From Streblospio benedicti (Eukaryota; Annelida; Polychaeta; Spionida; Spionidae), in contig CM032663.1 of assembly GCA_019095985.1 (NCBI GenBank), forward strand, positions 18,513,649 to 18,577,648: a stretch of DNA of 64,000 nt, read 5' to 3'. Position 1 is the stretch's first letter, and every line of letters begins with the position of its first letter. Positions 48,527 through 63,500 of the stretch are shown in pieces. The notes under the pieces are model-generated. The model did no database searches, was not told the origin of the DNA, and was given only the letters and a program-made list of their open reading frames with translations. A program made the position numbers and the translations under genes.

Positions 48527-51500
48527 ATGAAGACGTTCACTCGTGTACACAGTCTACCTGCATGGCTTATCATTTGCATTGGAGTGCTTGCCAGGTGCGT
48601 AATAAATATATATATATATAGACTTATCTTGATAAAGGTTATTGCAAGATACAATTTAACAAATTGCTGTTGTTTGATTACTTACCACTTGACAATATGA
48701 TGACGTGAAAAGGTGACAAAATCATCACATATTGTGTAGATCAATTGATTGTTTATTTGTACTTCTTTATTATCAGTTGGTATGTAGCTAAAACATGATT
48801 GTAAGTCACCCTTTTCAAAAGTCACATTGACATGTATTGAAGACATGTATATATATGCAATGAAATGGAAAAGCATCAATTTATTGGATGTTTGCATAGA
48901 TCTAGATGCATATTATTGTTTTAATGATAATAGATGCATATAGAAAACAATGTGATAATTCTTATGAGCTTTTTCTTTAGGATGTGCTATCTCAGTCCAG
49001 TAGATTATAGTATTCATCGCCTAGCACTCTGGATTGATGGAAAAGAAATAGAAAGGTTCTTGGGTTAGTATTTTTTCTTTTTTACTTTCCTCATTGATAC
49101 TTTGCTCATTGATAACATCTCATGAATATGCTATGATCATAACCGAATTGATTGTACAAATTAGATAAAGTGAGCCTTAAGCGATTTTGATATTTCTTTG
49201 AACAACCTAGACACTAGATGTTCTTAAAATGTGTTTAGGAAGTAATTTTGATTTGTTCGAAATTTCAATTTATATGAGGTGTTAAGTGTTTTGAACTTTT
49301 GATAGGAATGACTAACTTCAAGAGCTGTTCATAGTTATTTCACTTACCATACTTTAAGAATAGGAAGTCCAACCTTAATATGCAACTGGTACTGTCGTAA
49401 TTTACCTTTTTCAAAATCATAGTTGAAAATTATGCAAATGTTTTGAGAGGTGAATAATGATATTTATGATTATAGTAATCATGTATAGAAATATTATAGT
49501 CAAGAGGTATGATTAATGTAAGCATTCAGAATTTACATTTTGAAAAGAATGCTACAGTGTAAATTATAATTTTAAAAAGGACTCACAAAGCCTTGATGAG
49601 TATTCTTCACAATAACTTCTTACCATGTAAATGGTACCTTGTTTATATAATTTTCCACATGACTAGTAATTAATAGCTGTTGACTGGCATATTACACACT
49701 AAAAACGTGACCTTACATTAGATTGAGGTCAATAATTCTTTTGGAGTCTAGACAAATCCACCCACCATACGCATCATGCAAAGCACTTGATTACCTCCAA
49801 GTTAAACTACCTATAACAATTGCATCTTTGAAAACTCGATTAGCATTGTACATCTGCTTTTTCTCAAAGAGTGGTAATGATTACCCTATTAATACCCAAG
49901 ATGTTGATTCGTGCGTCACTTGTCCACATAAGAGTTGCATGAGGCGATGGGTAAATTTGAACAAGGAGAAAAATCCTTTTGCTAAACAGAAATGAGTCTT
50001 TGAGAAAGAAAAAGTGGCATGACTAGCCAACCACATATAGACAGTTCTTGTGTTATAAATGAATGGATTTTTATGTAATAATTTAAAATTTAAGATTATT
50101 TCATGAAACTGACTAATGATGTGGAGATATATTGGATATCTAAACTTGGTTTAGTAGATTGTGTATTGTTTAACCATATTACATTCTTCATTTTACATTC
50201 TTGAAAATCAGTATTAAAGTTTGACGTTTTAAAGTACATGTGTGATGTTTTGTAAAACTTGCGTATCATTTTTACAGGTTATCCTTATGACATATTTGTT
50301 ATTCAAGATGGAGTGGTTTTACAGTATATTCGTGATGCTTATCTTGACTCGCAGCTTCCAATACTACCACAAGAAGTTAAAATTGTTGAAATCACTTGGG
50401 CTGCAGAAGATGAAGTAAGTTACTTTATTTATTGTTGGCCAAAACTCTCAAATCCCTGTATGCTACTTGTTCCAGCTATTGTGGGTATTGCACCCTGAAT
50501 ATCAAGGGCTCAATAGCTATACGTTTTCAAAACTCCCACCAGCCGATATGATATAGAGTGGGGTTTGTCTTATGGTTACATGTTTATTACCATGGGCCCC
50601 AGCATCATGAGAGGGGGTAATGTGTGTGGTATAGTGTTTATAAATCATAGTATTATACACATCCCCTCGCCCCTCTCATGAAGCTGGGGTTCATGGTTAG
50701 TATTGGTTAAAAGTGGTGAAAGCTGAATTTAGTAAAATAAAATGAAACAAAAAGAAATTAGGTAATTGGTTAACCCTTAACCCCTCATGTTTTATTACAT
50801 GATAGCGCTTGTATCCACACAAATATTTGCAGCGTAGCGCGTATAAAATCTTTCCATTCGTTGGAGCTGCGTTGCCAACTTTAAACTGCCATAATTTCCA
50901 TCAAAATGCTCGTATTTCAACCATCTCTTCACCAAAATATAAAGAAACCATTTTGGCTTACCCCATTCCCCATTTCACAAATGTTTTGAAACAAAGCATC
51001 ACATTTCTAATGGTAAAAAGCAGCCCGGTTTGGTTCGGTTTGGATTAGGGTATTTTGCAGCGTAGCATCGGCGTGAATGCATCACAGTAATTAGAAAATA
51101 ATCAAATGTTTCAATTGAATCATTAAATGAATATTCAATAACTATTATAAAAGACAGGAGTATGCAAAAATGTATCTCCCTTTGGGATCCATCGGAGTCC
51201 ATATTAATTTGCTCACTGTTGACGAATGTGAGGACATATAAAAGATAGATGATGACATGATGACTACTCATGTTTCTATCACCTGTTAGATCAAAAGAAA
51301 ATGATTCTAAAGCTAGTAAAAATGTACCTGTACAATAAATTGTTTGCACCAATGCAATGGGCCTTTTCTATCAGTGGCTAAAAATTTAGGTAACTTGTAT
51401 CACAAGTAAATGTTATGCGACTGGTATGTACCCCGTGGTTTTTACTTTTGATTTACCAGTTTTGGGTACATGAGGCTGCCAATGTGGCTGAAGTTAAATA

Positions 51501-54500
51501 CATTGTATGTTGTATAAGGTTTTTTATGTCAAAATAGCAATTCACAGAGTAAAGTATTTTAATCAAAGGGTTTTTCTGCTTTTTCTTTCCAAATCAAGAT
51601 CATTTATTGCAATATTACATGTTATAAAAACTTTAATTTTGTACATACTATATATACTTTGTGTATATACTGCTGAAAGCTTGAGGTGTCTTCAGGATTA
51701 TGATGTTATGATTGGGAATGCAATGTTTTTATTGTAACTGATTCTGGTGGATAAACTGATCATAATGAGCAAGATTCCGGTGCCTCTGTCTGCCTTTTGT
51801 TAGACATCTGAGTGTCGGAGTCTTACAAAAATACCCATCAGGCATGTAGATATGAAGACCCTAACTGACATTTTACTGATTGTTTTCTTTCCATAACTTT
51901 GTCTTGCATCCCTCAAGCAATCCATATGCATCTGTTTTAGGTGATAATGAACGTACAAACATATAAAACACACCATGTTAATTTGTTTTGTGTATTTTTT
52001 GAAGATGAATTATCAATGTTCAGTTGAAAAAGGATGTGTGTAGAATGGGTGAATTCGTTTTTCTAGAGCCACAATGTGCACAATATACTACAATGGTGAA
52101 ATTATGAAGCGATTGTGGAAAACTGAAGATAAAAGGCTATCACCACATTTCTGTTTTCTAATAATGCATGTCTGTACAAACCAACCAATGGAATTCACTA
52201 GATAACCCCTAATGTTTATGGATGAAGTAATCAGCAAGTAATACATAATAGTTTGCTTTTAATTTCTTTTTGAACTTCAAGACAATTTGGCAATTTGTTT
52301 TTCAATTTGCAGAAGAGTTATCACAAACCTTTTCCATGGAAAAGATGAGCAAGTTGATCAAACAATCATATTGCTATCTTTAATCTTGACACAACAAACT
52401 TCTAGACAGATCACCTTAGTATCAGTTTCAGCATCACACAGAATCAATGGTATCGGTGCGAGTAACGTAAAGTGTTGGCTGGCATTATTTCAGGGATCAC
52501 AAGCTATCTCTAATCGCTGGAGCCTATGGCTACCACTTGCTCTCTCCTACCATCAAACATGACAAGCTTTGTGATAATACAGGAACGGCTTTTCATTTTG
52601 GTCAATATGATAAATGAAAATGTGTATGTTCACAATTCGAATACTCTTTGATGGACAAATTATGTGTTCATATAGGAATTTGTGCTAAATTTGTCTCCAA
52701 ACGTATTTTCTCTTTTTCATAGAATAAGGACTTGAGGCCTTTGACTCAAGTGGACATGATGATGCAATTTAGGGTCTGGATAATAATAGCTTTTCTGTAG
52801 GCACATAAGACTCTTCTTCAGTATTTGTTAAAGCTAAGTTGAAATTCATGTTCAAAATGTAAAATCAAAATGTTGAGAATTTTTTTTATAGTCAAGTATG
52901 AATGGAATAAACAGTATTAGTGGGCGTTTTTTTTTCAATCCAGGGTATAGGGCAATCACTGCAACACAATTGTCATGCTTACTTGCATCGATGTTCAATT
53001 CTATTTATCAGTATAGAATTTCATTTGTATACCAACATTTTATTTGTCTATTAAGCATTGAACTAATATTACTACTATTTATACCAGCATTAATTATGCA
53101 TTTTTGTAATTTAAAAGATGAATAAAACATTGGTATGTGCAAATGGTTTTATAGAACTTGTTTGATGCATCTGGCCACTGGCTTGTTCAAATGTCAGGCA
53201 AATTGTTTTGACAACATTGCCATCATGTTATGTGAGCGAAGAAAACTGATTGTTCTCAAATGGTTAAGTTACATGCCCTTGATAGATCTGTAAGAATGTT
53301 GTGAGTAGATTGAGTGACAGTGGCTCATTGATCCTAAAGTTTATTTCAAATGTTTTATCGTTAATATATTGCTCCAGTTTTCATAACAATCTCAAGTTGG
53401 TGATATTAATTAAGCAGGAATGAAACTTTTATGAAAGTGTAATTATGTTCAATGTCTGAAAGAAATACATTAGAATGAAATGATCATTTTTTGTAGAGTC
53501 TGTAGACTTAATGATAGCAGGAATAAATGACATGTATTCCTGATGGTTGTAATTGCAAATGCTGCAACTTTTACTATTATTTTACTAAATGCAGGAGACT
53601 CAACAAGAAACACGAATGTTAATCTTGGGTCACATATTACTATTGTAAAAGGGCATAAGGATCAATGCAAGCTATCATAAATGTTTACTACATGTCTAAT
53701 ATTACTGATGGAATTGATTTGTAGGAGATAGAACAGAGTTTTATTGCTTTACTGTCCATAAGGCACTGAGCACTACAATTGTATTGACTATGGTATTACA
53801 AATATCAAATGATTACGGGTATGCAAAAGAAAACATTAAACTATAACATATACTTAGTATAAGTGGAATAATTATGATTTTATTTTCAGTATAAATATTA
53901 CTTCTCAGACCTAAAATCACTCGATCCAGATGTCATATATAATCCACTATTAAGCATTCCACAGTCGGGACTTGTGCCCAAACAAAAGTCAGGTAAGGTG
54001 CCTCATCCAATTATGACTTTTAAATTTTTTGTCACATCAATCCAACCACTGAAAAATGTTTCCATTTCAAAGATGCTGAGCATTTTCTTGCGTAATTTGA
54101 GATTAATAGAATTATACTTGTTTTACAGTTTTTGAAATCTCAATCCCTTGTACATACAGTGTGACGGGTGTGGGATCAATGTATATAGTTCTACACATCC
54201 ACGACAAGTGGGGGCAGCCAGTGCCGGGATCCCCACTTAAACTGCATTTACGGAAAAGATGCATAGCCTTCCGTAAGTATGAAATTTAACTTCACTATTC
54301 ACGTTGATTCCAACTCTGTCTCACAAGTGAATTGGGAACATTTATATTAAAACTTTGTAAGAATTAATGAGTCAATGTTACTGGATTACTATGTACTAGC
54401 AGACCCGCGTCCTACTGATGCAACAGCCACCAAATTATGCTGGTGGCACCCTTATGATATACACAAAATAAAATTCATAAGGTTTGATTTGTTTTGCAGA

Positions 54501-57500
54501 AATCTTCTCATGATTTATTGATATTTGTATTTCTTAAGGTGCATGTATTTGAATATTCAATGTACGCATATGCTCGTGTAGTGCCTTTCTACAACAGCAA
54601 CATGCCAGTTGGTGCGAACAATTCACACACACCCGTATGATTCGCTGGATGAAACGAGAAGCTTTCCATTTTAGAAGTCTAATGTCTCAATAATTAGTAA
54701 CCTGTCATGTCTCATGTTTAAAAACGCGTTTGCTCAAGAATCTTGCAATTGAACATGTATTGAACATGTATGTGAAAACCTTTTAAAATTATGCTCCAGA
54801 TGTGAAAATAATTATTTTATCGAGGTTTTAATGTTGTTTTGTGATGATCTAGCTGTAACTTCAAAGTAAGACTTTCTCTATAAAGAGTCACCACCTCGAT
54901 AATATGACTATGACCATTTTACTCAGTCATAACCTGAGTAGAGAGGCCACAAAGAATCTCCATAAAAAGACCACCTTCCTATTGAGACCATGTAAGTCAA
55001 TCCCTCAGGTGGGTTTAAAAAAAGACTACAGTATGTATTTGCATCAATGACACAATCAATGTTTTGCAGATATGCTTAAGACAAATAATATTTCATTGCC
55101 CATTGTTAGAACATGCAACATCAAATAATAAAAGCTTGTTTATAGCATGATCCCGGTAAAATGACTTCATACCAAAACGTATAATACTCAGATACTCAGA
55201 TACCTCTAAATGAGATAATTTTTCTTGTTCTCAACTATCAAGTATAAATGCCATTAATAGGTATTATTTTTTGTAAGAATATTAACAGAGACTTGAAATG
55301 ATCCCTTTGTATATTCTTGGGAACATTTGCATTTTATTGCAGTGCCTATCACAATATATATTGTTACTAACAGACAATTGAACACAACTCAATTTGCGCA
55401 TTTTTGCTGGTTGCAATCACGACAAGCAAATTGCTGTTGTTGAAGCAGTTCTTTTATATGTGTAATTTTTATTGAAATAAAAGGGCACGCTGGCATTGAG
55501 CACGATCTATCGGGAAGTTCATTCAGTCCATAGCATCTGTACTCGAGACAAACTTGGTGACTTATAATAATGTTATTATCCTTGAATATGGACTATTACG
55601 TAGAAATGATGTTCACAGATTAAGGAGGGATGTTCACAATGTGTACCATCACAAAACTGCTTTCAGTGACAGACTTTGCACATTTCTCAATGCAGAAAAG
55701 TGTCTGATTTGCATTGAGCAAGAAAAATCTTTGGTCACACCCAACAGGGTTATTGAGAGCACTTTGTATGTCTGGTACTTGCAATATATAAATCAGTCAT
55801 TGAAATTGAAAGAAAAATATTAGAAAATAGTTGTATTAAATAGGTTTTTAAACATAAAACTGTGGTGATAATGGGAGTAATTCTGCATTTAAAAAACTAT
55901 GGTGATTGAAAGATTTTTTTCCAGAAGTTAAAATTCAAATGCTTTATAACTCAAATATAAAGTTCATGACGGTATTTACTAGCTGATATAATGTAAGGAA
56001 TATGTATTCAAGTTAAAATTACAACTTCATTTACATCCACAAAAGTGTTGATATTTGACCTTTGTGTGGTTTGTATTGCTAAGCAGGTGATGACAACAGA
56101 CACTGACCAGAATCGACTTGCTGACAAAATACATGCATTGGGTAACAAATAATGCCATTATATTTTATGTATGTGTTTTATCCATACTCTCACTAGACCA
56201 GTGACATCCTTGTCCCTTAATATTGGCTTTCTCAACTCCCTGGGGAGCATACAGTGCAATTACTACCATACTAATCATTCGCAGCATTCACTCACCTGAC
56301 TTGTACCTTTTTAGCGTTAAGGTACAACAGAGCAGTGTGCAACTTGTTATAGTGATGAGTTTCCACATCCACAACCATAGGCGACCAGGAATGAACTGTT
56401 GACTCCCTATCTACTTGACCACAGAAGCACACAATTTAAAATGTTAATAGAGCTGTGTGATGTTTTTTTTTAAACTAAAGATTAGAACAGTCACTTTTTT
56501 GTTTGTGCTTTACATGAAAATGAGTGTATCAAGGTATAAGTACAGTGGTTTATTGTGAATGCATGAAAGTATTTTAAATAAGTCATCTCAAACAAAAATA
56601 CTTTGTGTTTAATAAGTGCGGAAATGCCTGTGTAATCAATGTGTAAATCATCATGGACTCAGTCATGTATATCAACTAAATGTTTATTTCGATTTAACAT
56701 GAAACTATAATAGACTATAAATAAAGAGTATTGCTTACTATGTATGGAGTGGTTGAAAATGCCCATGCCTGTTCAGACATTATTGTGACAGTCATTTTGC
56801 TTATCTCATATGAGTAACAGGACCAAAAATATTTGTACTTTCTGATTTTTATCAACTCGTGGTTTGCTTTGGGTTCAACACAGATCCAAGCACTTCTAAA
56901 ATGGTGATCATTGTAGGCTAAATTGCTGTGGTTCCATTGTTTATTGATAGGAAACTCAGAAAGCGGTTCCTCTCCACATAGTTTAACTGATTAGGTTAAG
57001 TTATGATATTTGAATTATAAAACTGTTTTTATTTATCTTGAATCATTTGTATCAAATTAAGTTTTGTTGGATAATGTTCTGATAAAAATAATTAGAAAGA
57101 TAGTCAGCTTTGGAAGGAAGATAGTGAGACTAAATAGTATTTGTATAAATTGTATTATTAATTTTGTGATCAATAATGGTTACAATTTATTTTCAGAAAA
57201 TAAAAGGATGTGCAAGCATGAGTGTAAGAATGGGGGCAAGTGCAACACTCAAGGACAGTGTGAGTGTAAACCAGGATACCTTGGGGAGAATTGTCAACTT
57301 GGTGAGTTGATTACTCTCTTTAAAAATACTTAGATACTTTTATTATGCTGAGAAATGAACAAAGACAAAATAAAATGTTTATACTAGTTCCAAAATATGA
57401 AGAGTAAGACTAATATTGTACATATACATCAATTTAGTGAATATCATTGGAAGAGAAACATTAACGTCTTTCTGTATCTGATGTATTGGAAAATCACTCA

Positions 57501-60500
57501 CTTTGTTCTGAAAAGTTTCTACGAAGTTAGTTGTCTGTTTTGATGAAATCCCAGTAGTTTCAAGCTATGTTCATATTCTACAATTCCTATATATTCACTG
57601 GGTAGATATGCGTGTGCTAACCAGTATTTAATTAAAAACTGTTGACAGATTTATGAAATCTCGTTCATATGTCTGATACATGTAAGATATTTTGTGCAAT
57701 TTGGATTTGACATTTAGAGAAAGAAAATTTGGTAAAATATGAATGTGATATTTCAAAATTTTTCAGCGGAAGTTACAAATAATAACACATCATTCCTATT
57801 ACTTGAAGTTTTGGTAATAAAGCTGATAGGTTGAAAATAATAAATCAGGGAGTAATTATGTCTTTTTAACTATATTGTAAATTAAGAAAAACTTTTAATT
57901 AATCTTATACTTTATATTATTAATACATTCAGATATTCATTTTTAAGCCAGCCAAACTATGTTTGCATATAGCCGTCCTAACCATCCTTAAGTTGACCAC
58001 TCAACAGGCTTCTCAAACACCTGTGTGCCACCATATAGTGCAATTCGCCGTGCAGTGGTCCGACAATGCACAATATTCGCTGCACAGCACTCCGCCCCGC
58101 CGCCACCCAAACCACCTATCAATATGTGACATTACAAAATGGCAATGTAAACAATCTCTGATTGTTTGGCGATTTGCGTTTCGGAATCAAAGAATTGCCA
58201 GTTCTAGTGCTAGAGACATAAACTATATGTTGTTGGAAAGGGCTCGTGAAGGTAGACAATGTGCAATTTGTCCCGTTTAAATCCATCTTAGGGAACGATC
58301 ATAAATAATGATACTGGGGAGGGGGGGGGGGTCATCCAAAAAGGTGGGGGTGTCGTCCAACTTTTCTGATTCCTTTTTTGGGGAGGAGGGGGTGGCTGAA
58401 CCTTTTTATCACGCTACGGTATATTTTTTCAAATATTTTCTTTTAGCAATGCAATGGCTATATAGAGGACTTTAGCGGGGGAGGGGGGGAGTCACTCAAC
58501 TTTTTAAGATGTTGATGGGGGGGGGGTCGGTTAACTTTTTCTTCAAGCCCCCCAAAATTGACGACCCCCCTGGTAACGTTATTTATGATCGTTCCTTACA
58601 ATGGCTTAAGAATCAAGCTGAAACGTTGTGTTGTTTTCACTTTCCCTTTTAGTAACAATACAATACATAAGTTGTGTTCATTCACTCCCGAGAATGCCTG
58701 GCTTTCAGTACTTTCAGTACTTTGATTCTTATAAGTCTATATTGAAGAAATATACCATGTTTAGTAGTGGTATATCTGTTAATTCACGGCCCGAATTTGT
58801 GCATTGCACAAATTCAAACGGCCACTACTAAAATTGTGCATTGACAAACCATAAAAATATCATTTAAAAAATGAAATGCGCCTTGATTTAGTTTATCTTT
58901 CCCTTTGTGAAAAACAGATATTAACCACTACTAAACACAGAAATGCGTGATATTGAAACCGCAGCCATTATGAACATTTAGTGGGTGAATTTTATGTCAT
59001 ATAAAAACCAAAAATAATATCATTTGAAAAACTGAATATGCAGCTTTTCATTTCTTTGATTTAGTTTATCTTTTCCAGCCCCCTTTGTGAATTCCAAAAC
59101 AAGCCTTAATAACTATTTCCGACGCTCCATCTGTTTGAGTAACATATCAGAATATTACACTGAACACTCCCAATGGGACTCATTTTTCTTCACATTTATT
59201 TTTTTCATCAAAACATGTGTTTATGATTGTATTGATCGCAACATGTCAAGAAAATAGAAAAATAAAAAATTTTGAAATTGTCAGAAACTGTTCATGTCCC
59301 TTTAACATTGTTGTGAACTAAGCCAGACATTTTATTGATGGTCTGAATTCTGGGCATTTCAGTATATAGTGGTAGTATGTATATAATGTGTCTAAGAAAA
59401 AAGATTGTAATAAAAAAGTCATGATATCATTCAAATCACCTGGATATGCAACCCAATCGACGTTATCAGGACAGGAAGATTTGAATCGAACGCTGTCATT
59501 AAAAAGAACCCGGATTAGGAGTGGTATATTAAAAAAAGTACCCGTATGAGGTGTGGTATATTGGATTTTATACTCCATCTGTTTGAAGCTCTCAACCAAT
59601 CAGAATACACCATTTAGGGCTGTGTTACATTAGAGTTGTATAATGTGTTTTATGCATTTTATGCTTTTAATACAAATTATCAAATCAATAAACTAGCATT
59701 GCTGACACAGCATTAACTCATGGCATTCCGGAATGCACACATTGCATTAATATATAATTACTGGTAGCCGGTTGTTACTTCTTTTGCCCACCACCCCCTA
59801 CGAATCTCGGACATTTATCCCCCTTTGCGCTTATCAGTGGCGTTTATGGGCTTCAAAACTAGACCCGCTCCCTGCCTTACTACTGTGTGCATGTTGCCAT
59901 ATGCACCATACCTTTCATTCTCTACTCATTTAGGCCACTGCTTTACCGAATCTGCTTGGCAATGCTGATTTGACGAAAATGTGACATTTTTCCTCTCCTG
60001 GCGCTCACCACTACAGTTTTGTCACTTAAAAACTTCAACTTGTGCTACATCAGTAATGTCGAAATGCGTTCACAAGGCGCACATATTCAACTATGTCATC
60101 ATTTATGAGAAAACTGCTTTGAAATGGTCAAAAAATACCTAGCACGATAAGTGGAAGCAGCCATATTTCTGGCCACTTAGTCAAATCGACGCAATCGTTT
60201 ATTGACTGATACAACGGTTTGTTATTGCACGATTGTCCACGGGTCAATCTGCCGAACAAAGGCGTAACAAAGCCGCTATTATCCATTTGTCAACCTCCCA
60301 GGGTCAACCTAAACAAAGACATTGGTCAATCTAAATAAGGATGTATCAATTGTTTGGCGAAATAGCTTATGATTAAAAAGAAAACAAAATAAATTTTGAT
60401 TAAAATATGTGATGAAACGACAAAGTATTCTTCCGTCCCGCTGAAAGAGGACATTATGATTCCCTGTTGGAGGTTGATGCCGTTGCAAACTAAACTTTCT

Positions 60501-63500
60501 TACAATGGATTTATTTTAATGTAAATAGATTTTCTGTTATAAACTAATACCACACATACATATGATAATATAGGCTCCGTAGGAGCCGTGCCAGCTAGTA
60601 TGTATTAAATTGGCAAAGTGGCATAATAGAAGGTGTGATGGTCACTAATCAGACTCACTAGCATTCTTACTCTTCGCATCAAATTTCATCTCAATAGGCA
60701 TTGAATTCGTTAATTAAAATGTTGACGATGGACATAAAGTGCCTTTGTTGAAACCACACTTTAATTGGTAAAGTACCAACTCTGTACACAATTAACAGTC
60801 TTCAGCTATATCTATCATGGGTAAAAATATGCTTGCTAAAAAGATGTGTGAGAGGAAGAGAGGGACGTTTTAAATAAAATGATTGAACAATATATTTTTG
60901 TGCTATTCGTGTGTACATTATGCATAATGTCATCTTTCCTTTATCATTTGTATCAATATTTAGTACCCTGTGCCACTCCTATTGGTATGAGCAATCAAAT
61001 TCTAGCATATTTCTACTGGATATTGGTATATGGTATTGCAAAATACATGATGAAGAGCAACAGCTAAGATAACTTAATTGTCTTGTATGTTTTTAGCTTC
61101 ATGTTTTCCTCAGTGTGAAAATGACGGAATCTGTTTTCGTCCTGGAGAGTGTAAGTGTCGGCCAAATTTCACTGGAACACATTGCGAAACAGGTATTGTT
61201 GCATTAAACTTCAATTTAGTTTGTGACAAATCATAAACACAATTGTAATACTTGGAATATGGTCAGGCCGTAGTAAAATAATCATCAGAAACTTTAGTAC
61301 AAGTAATTTGGATGGCATGAAGTCTAAGGGATTTTCTGATAGTGGATTTGGTGAGGTCACAAAATATCACAGCTGAATATGAATGGAATTTGTCATAAGA
61401 TTAGTGATTTTATTTTACATATATCAATGGAATTTATATGTTTATCTAGGTTTATGACTTAGATAGTAACTCTCATTTAAAAATTATTGTATAAATACTT
61501 TGGTTTCTGAGGGTAACTTTTTAATGGTTAGAGGAATCAATATTAAATGTTGAGTTTTTGTAGCTATATGTAGTGAAGAGTGCCAGCATGGAGGAACATG
61601 TGTCTTGCCAGATCAGTGTGAATGCAAACCTGGTTACTATGGTTCATTCTGTCATATTAAGACAGGTATGTACATCATTTTAAATTATTATAATATTATG
61701 AATATCTTGGCATAATGTGTCTTGGGATGATTGATGTACTAATACCTGATGGTCTGATACTGTGAAAGTGCAACCAAATTTTTTCAAGGCCGCAGAGTGG
61801 GTAGATTTGTAGCACATTCTTAACACACCCAACAATCATAACATGAGCTAAAATATTTTTGAAGTCGCTTATATTTTTAAAATCGCTGTACAGGACACTG
61901 TGATTACTAAAGCCAGGGTCACCAGGGTCAGTCAGTTACATGTAGTAATTTTGTCATGTTTACTGCAGGTGTCTGTGCTATTCCTTGCACTAATGGTGGT
62001 ACATGTTCAGCTAACAACCATTGCTTATGTCCTGACGGCTATAGTGGCAACTTTTGCCAAAATCGTAAGTGGAGCACATTTCATGATACAAATGATTTTC
62101 TTTTAAGTTGATCAAATCTTACAATTGAAACAGTTTAATTTCAGCAATATGCAAGAAGTCTTGTGGTGTTAATGGTCGATGTATAGCTCCCAATCAGTGT
62201 GCCTGTTATAGAGGCTGGAGAGGCCGCTTCTGCCATAAAAGTAACCATTTTTTCTTTATTTATGTTACACACTCTTTTCTTACAAAAGATACAAGTTCAC
62301 AAACTCTATAAATAGTGAAAAATTCATTTTTAAATAATAGAAACGAAACAAAATATCAAAGAATACAAAATTTTCTACGTGAATATTCCTATAATATTGT
62401 TTAGATCTAGTATAAAACAAAACCAACACATTATTTGTAGGTAAAGAAAGCATTTCCTATATATAATATAAACAAATGTTAAAGCTATCACGAGCTATGA
62501 CCGTATGATAAAGGGTCTTGTTCTAATGTTCCATGCCAATACAACGCAATAAACCCTTTGACAAGTAGAACAAAAGTGCTCAGAGAGCACATCGTCACTA
62601 GAACAATGTTGACTCATGGGTGATAAAGATGTTTACTAAAATGTTATGAAAATCTTGATTAAAAGTACACCATTACAATGTACGTAATCAGCCACAAATA
62701 ATCTGTGCACCAATGTCTAATGTTATTGCTCCTTCATGCTACATAGCAGCAAACAGCACCAAGTAGACTTTTGCTGCTGAGTTGAAAATCCATTTTTTCA
62801 TGCTGGCTAAAGTGCATTGAATACCAGTAAAAATGTCATACTTGTCGACAAGCACACTTTAATTATTTCAAGCCAAAGCGTCGAAAATCGAATCACTGCG
62901 GTGTCGCCTCATACCTCATAGTTGTGTACAGTTTGAACAAAATCGGCTCATCGGTAAAAGCTCTAGCTTGTCCGGAGACATACATAGTTACAAATGAACG
63001 AAATACGCAATAAAGTTTCTCATAATTTGTGTTATAATGGACCGATTGTCAAACATTATTATGTGAATCATACTGAATTTGCAAATTGAAATAGGCAACG
63101 CACCACCAACAGTTTGCTTTATGTCTGCAGTACAGTGCCTACTATATGTCGTATATTGCTATTATTGATATTGTAAATTATCCTGAGTTACTTTTTGTTC
63201 TGAATTTCTGAAAAAAATGCAAATTTCTGTTATATTCTTGGAGAATAGTAAAGTATGTTTCATTAAACTTTGTGATGATTTTCATTTATTGCAATAAATG
63301 TTGCCTATTGAAATATTTGATTATGCTGCATGTGGATCTGTATGCTTAAAGGTGTAAGAACTTTGATTTCAAAACTTTTTAAGTTTACAATAAATGAATT
63401 ATATAATTTTAGTTTTTGCTTTGCTAAACATGACTTATTTTTTTATCAGCTGTTAATAATCCAAAGCGGAGAAAAAGACGGAAAAACAAGTTCATCAAAC

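Noticed and set aside
52287-52562. Open frame of 91 codons in a WIF1 intron
   Set aside because: No family resemblance and no splice context linking it to WIF1; probably chance.
54400-60600. A single 6.2 kb transposon bounded by similar inverted ends
   Set aside because: The interval contains a genuine WIF1 EGF exon (57197-57301) and its splice sites, and no transposase, so one insertion cannot explain it.
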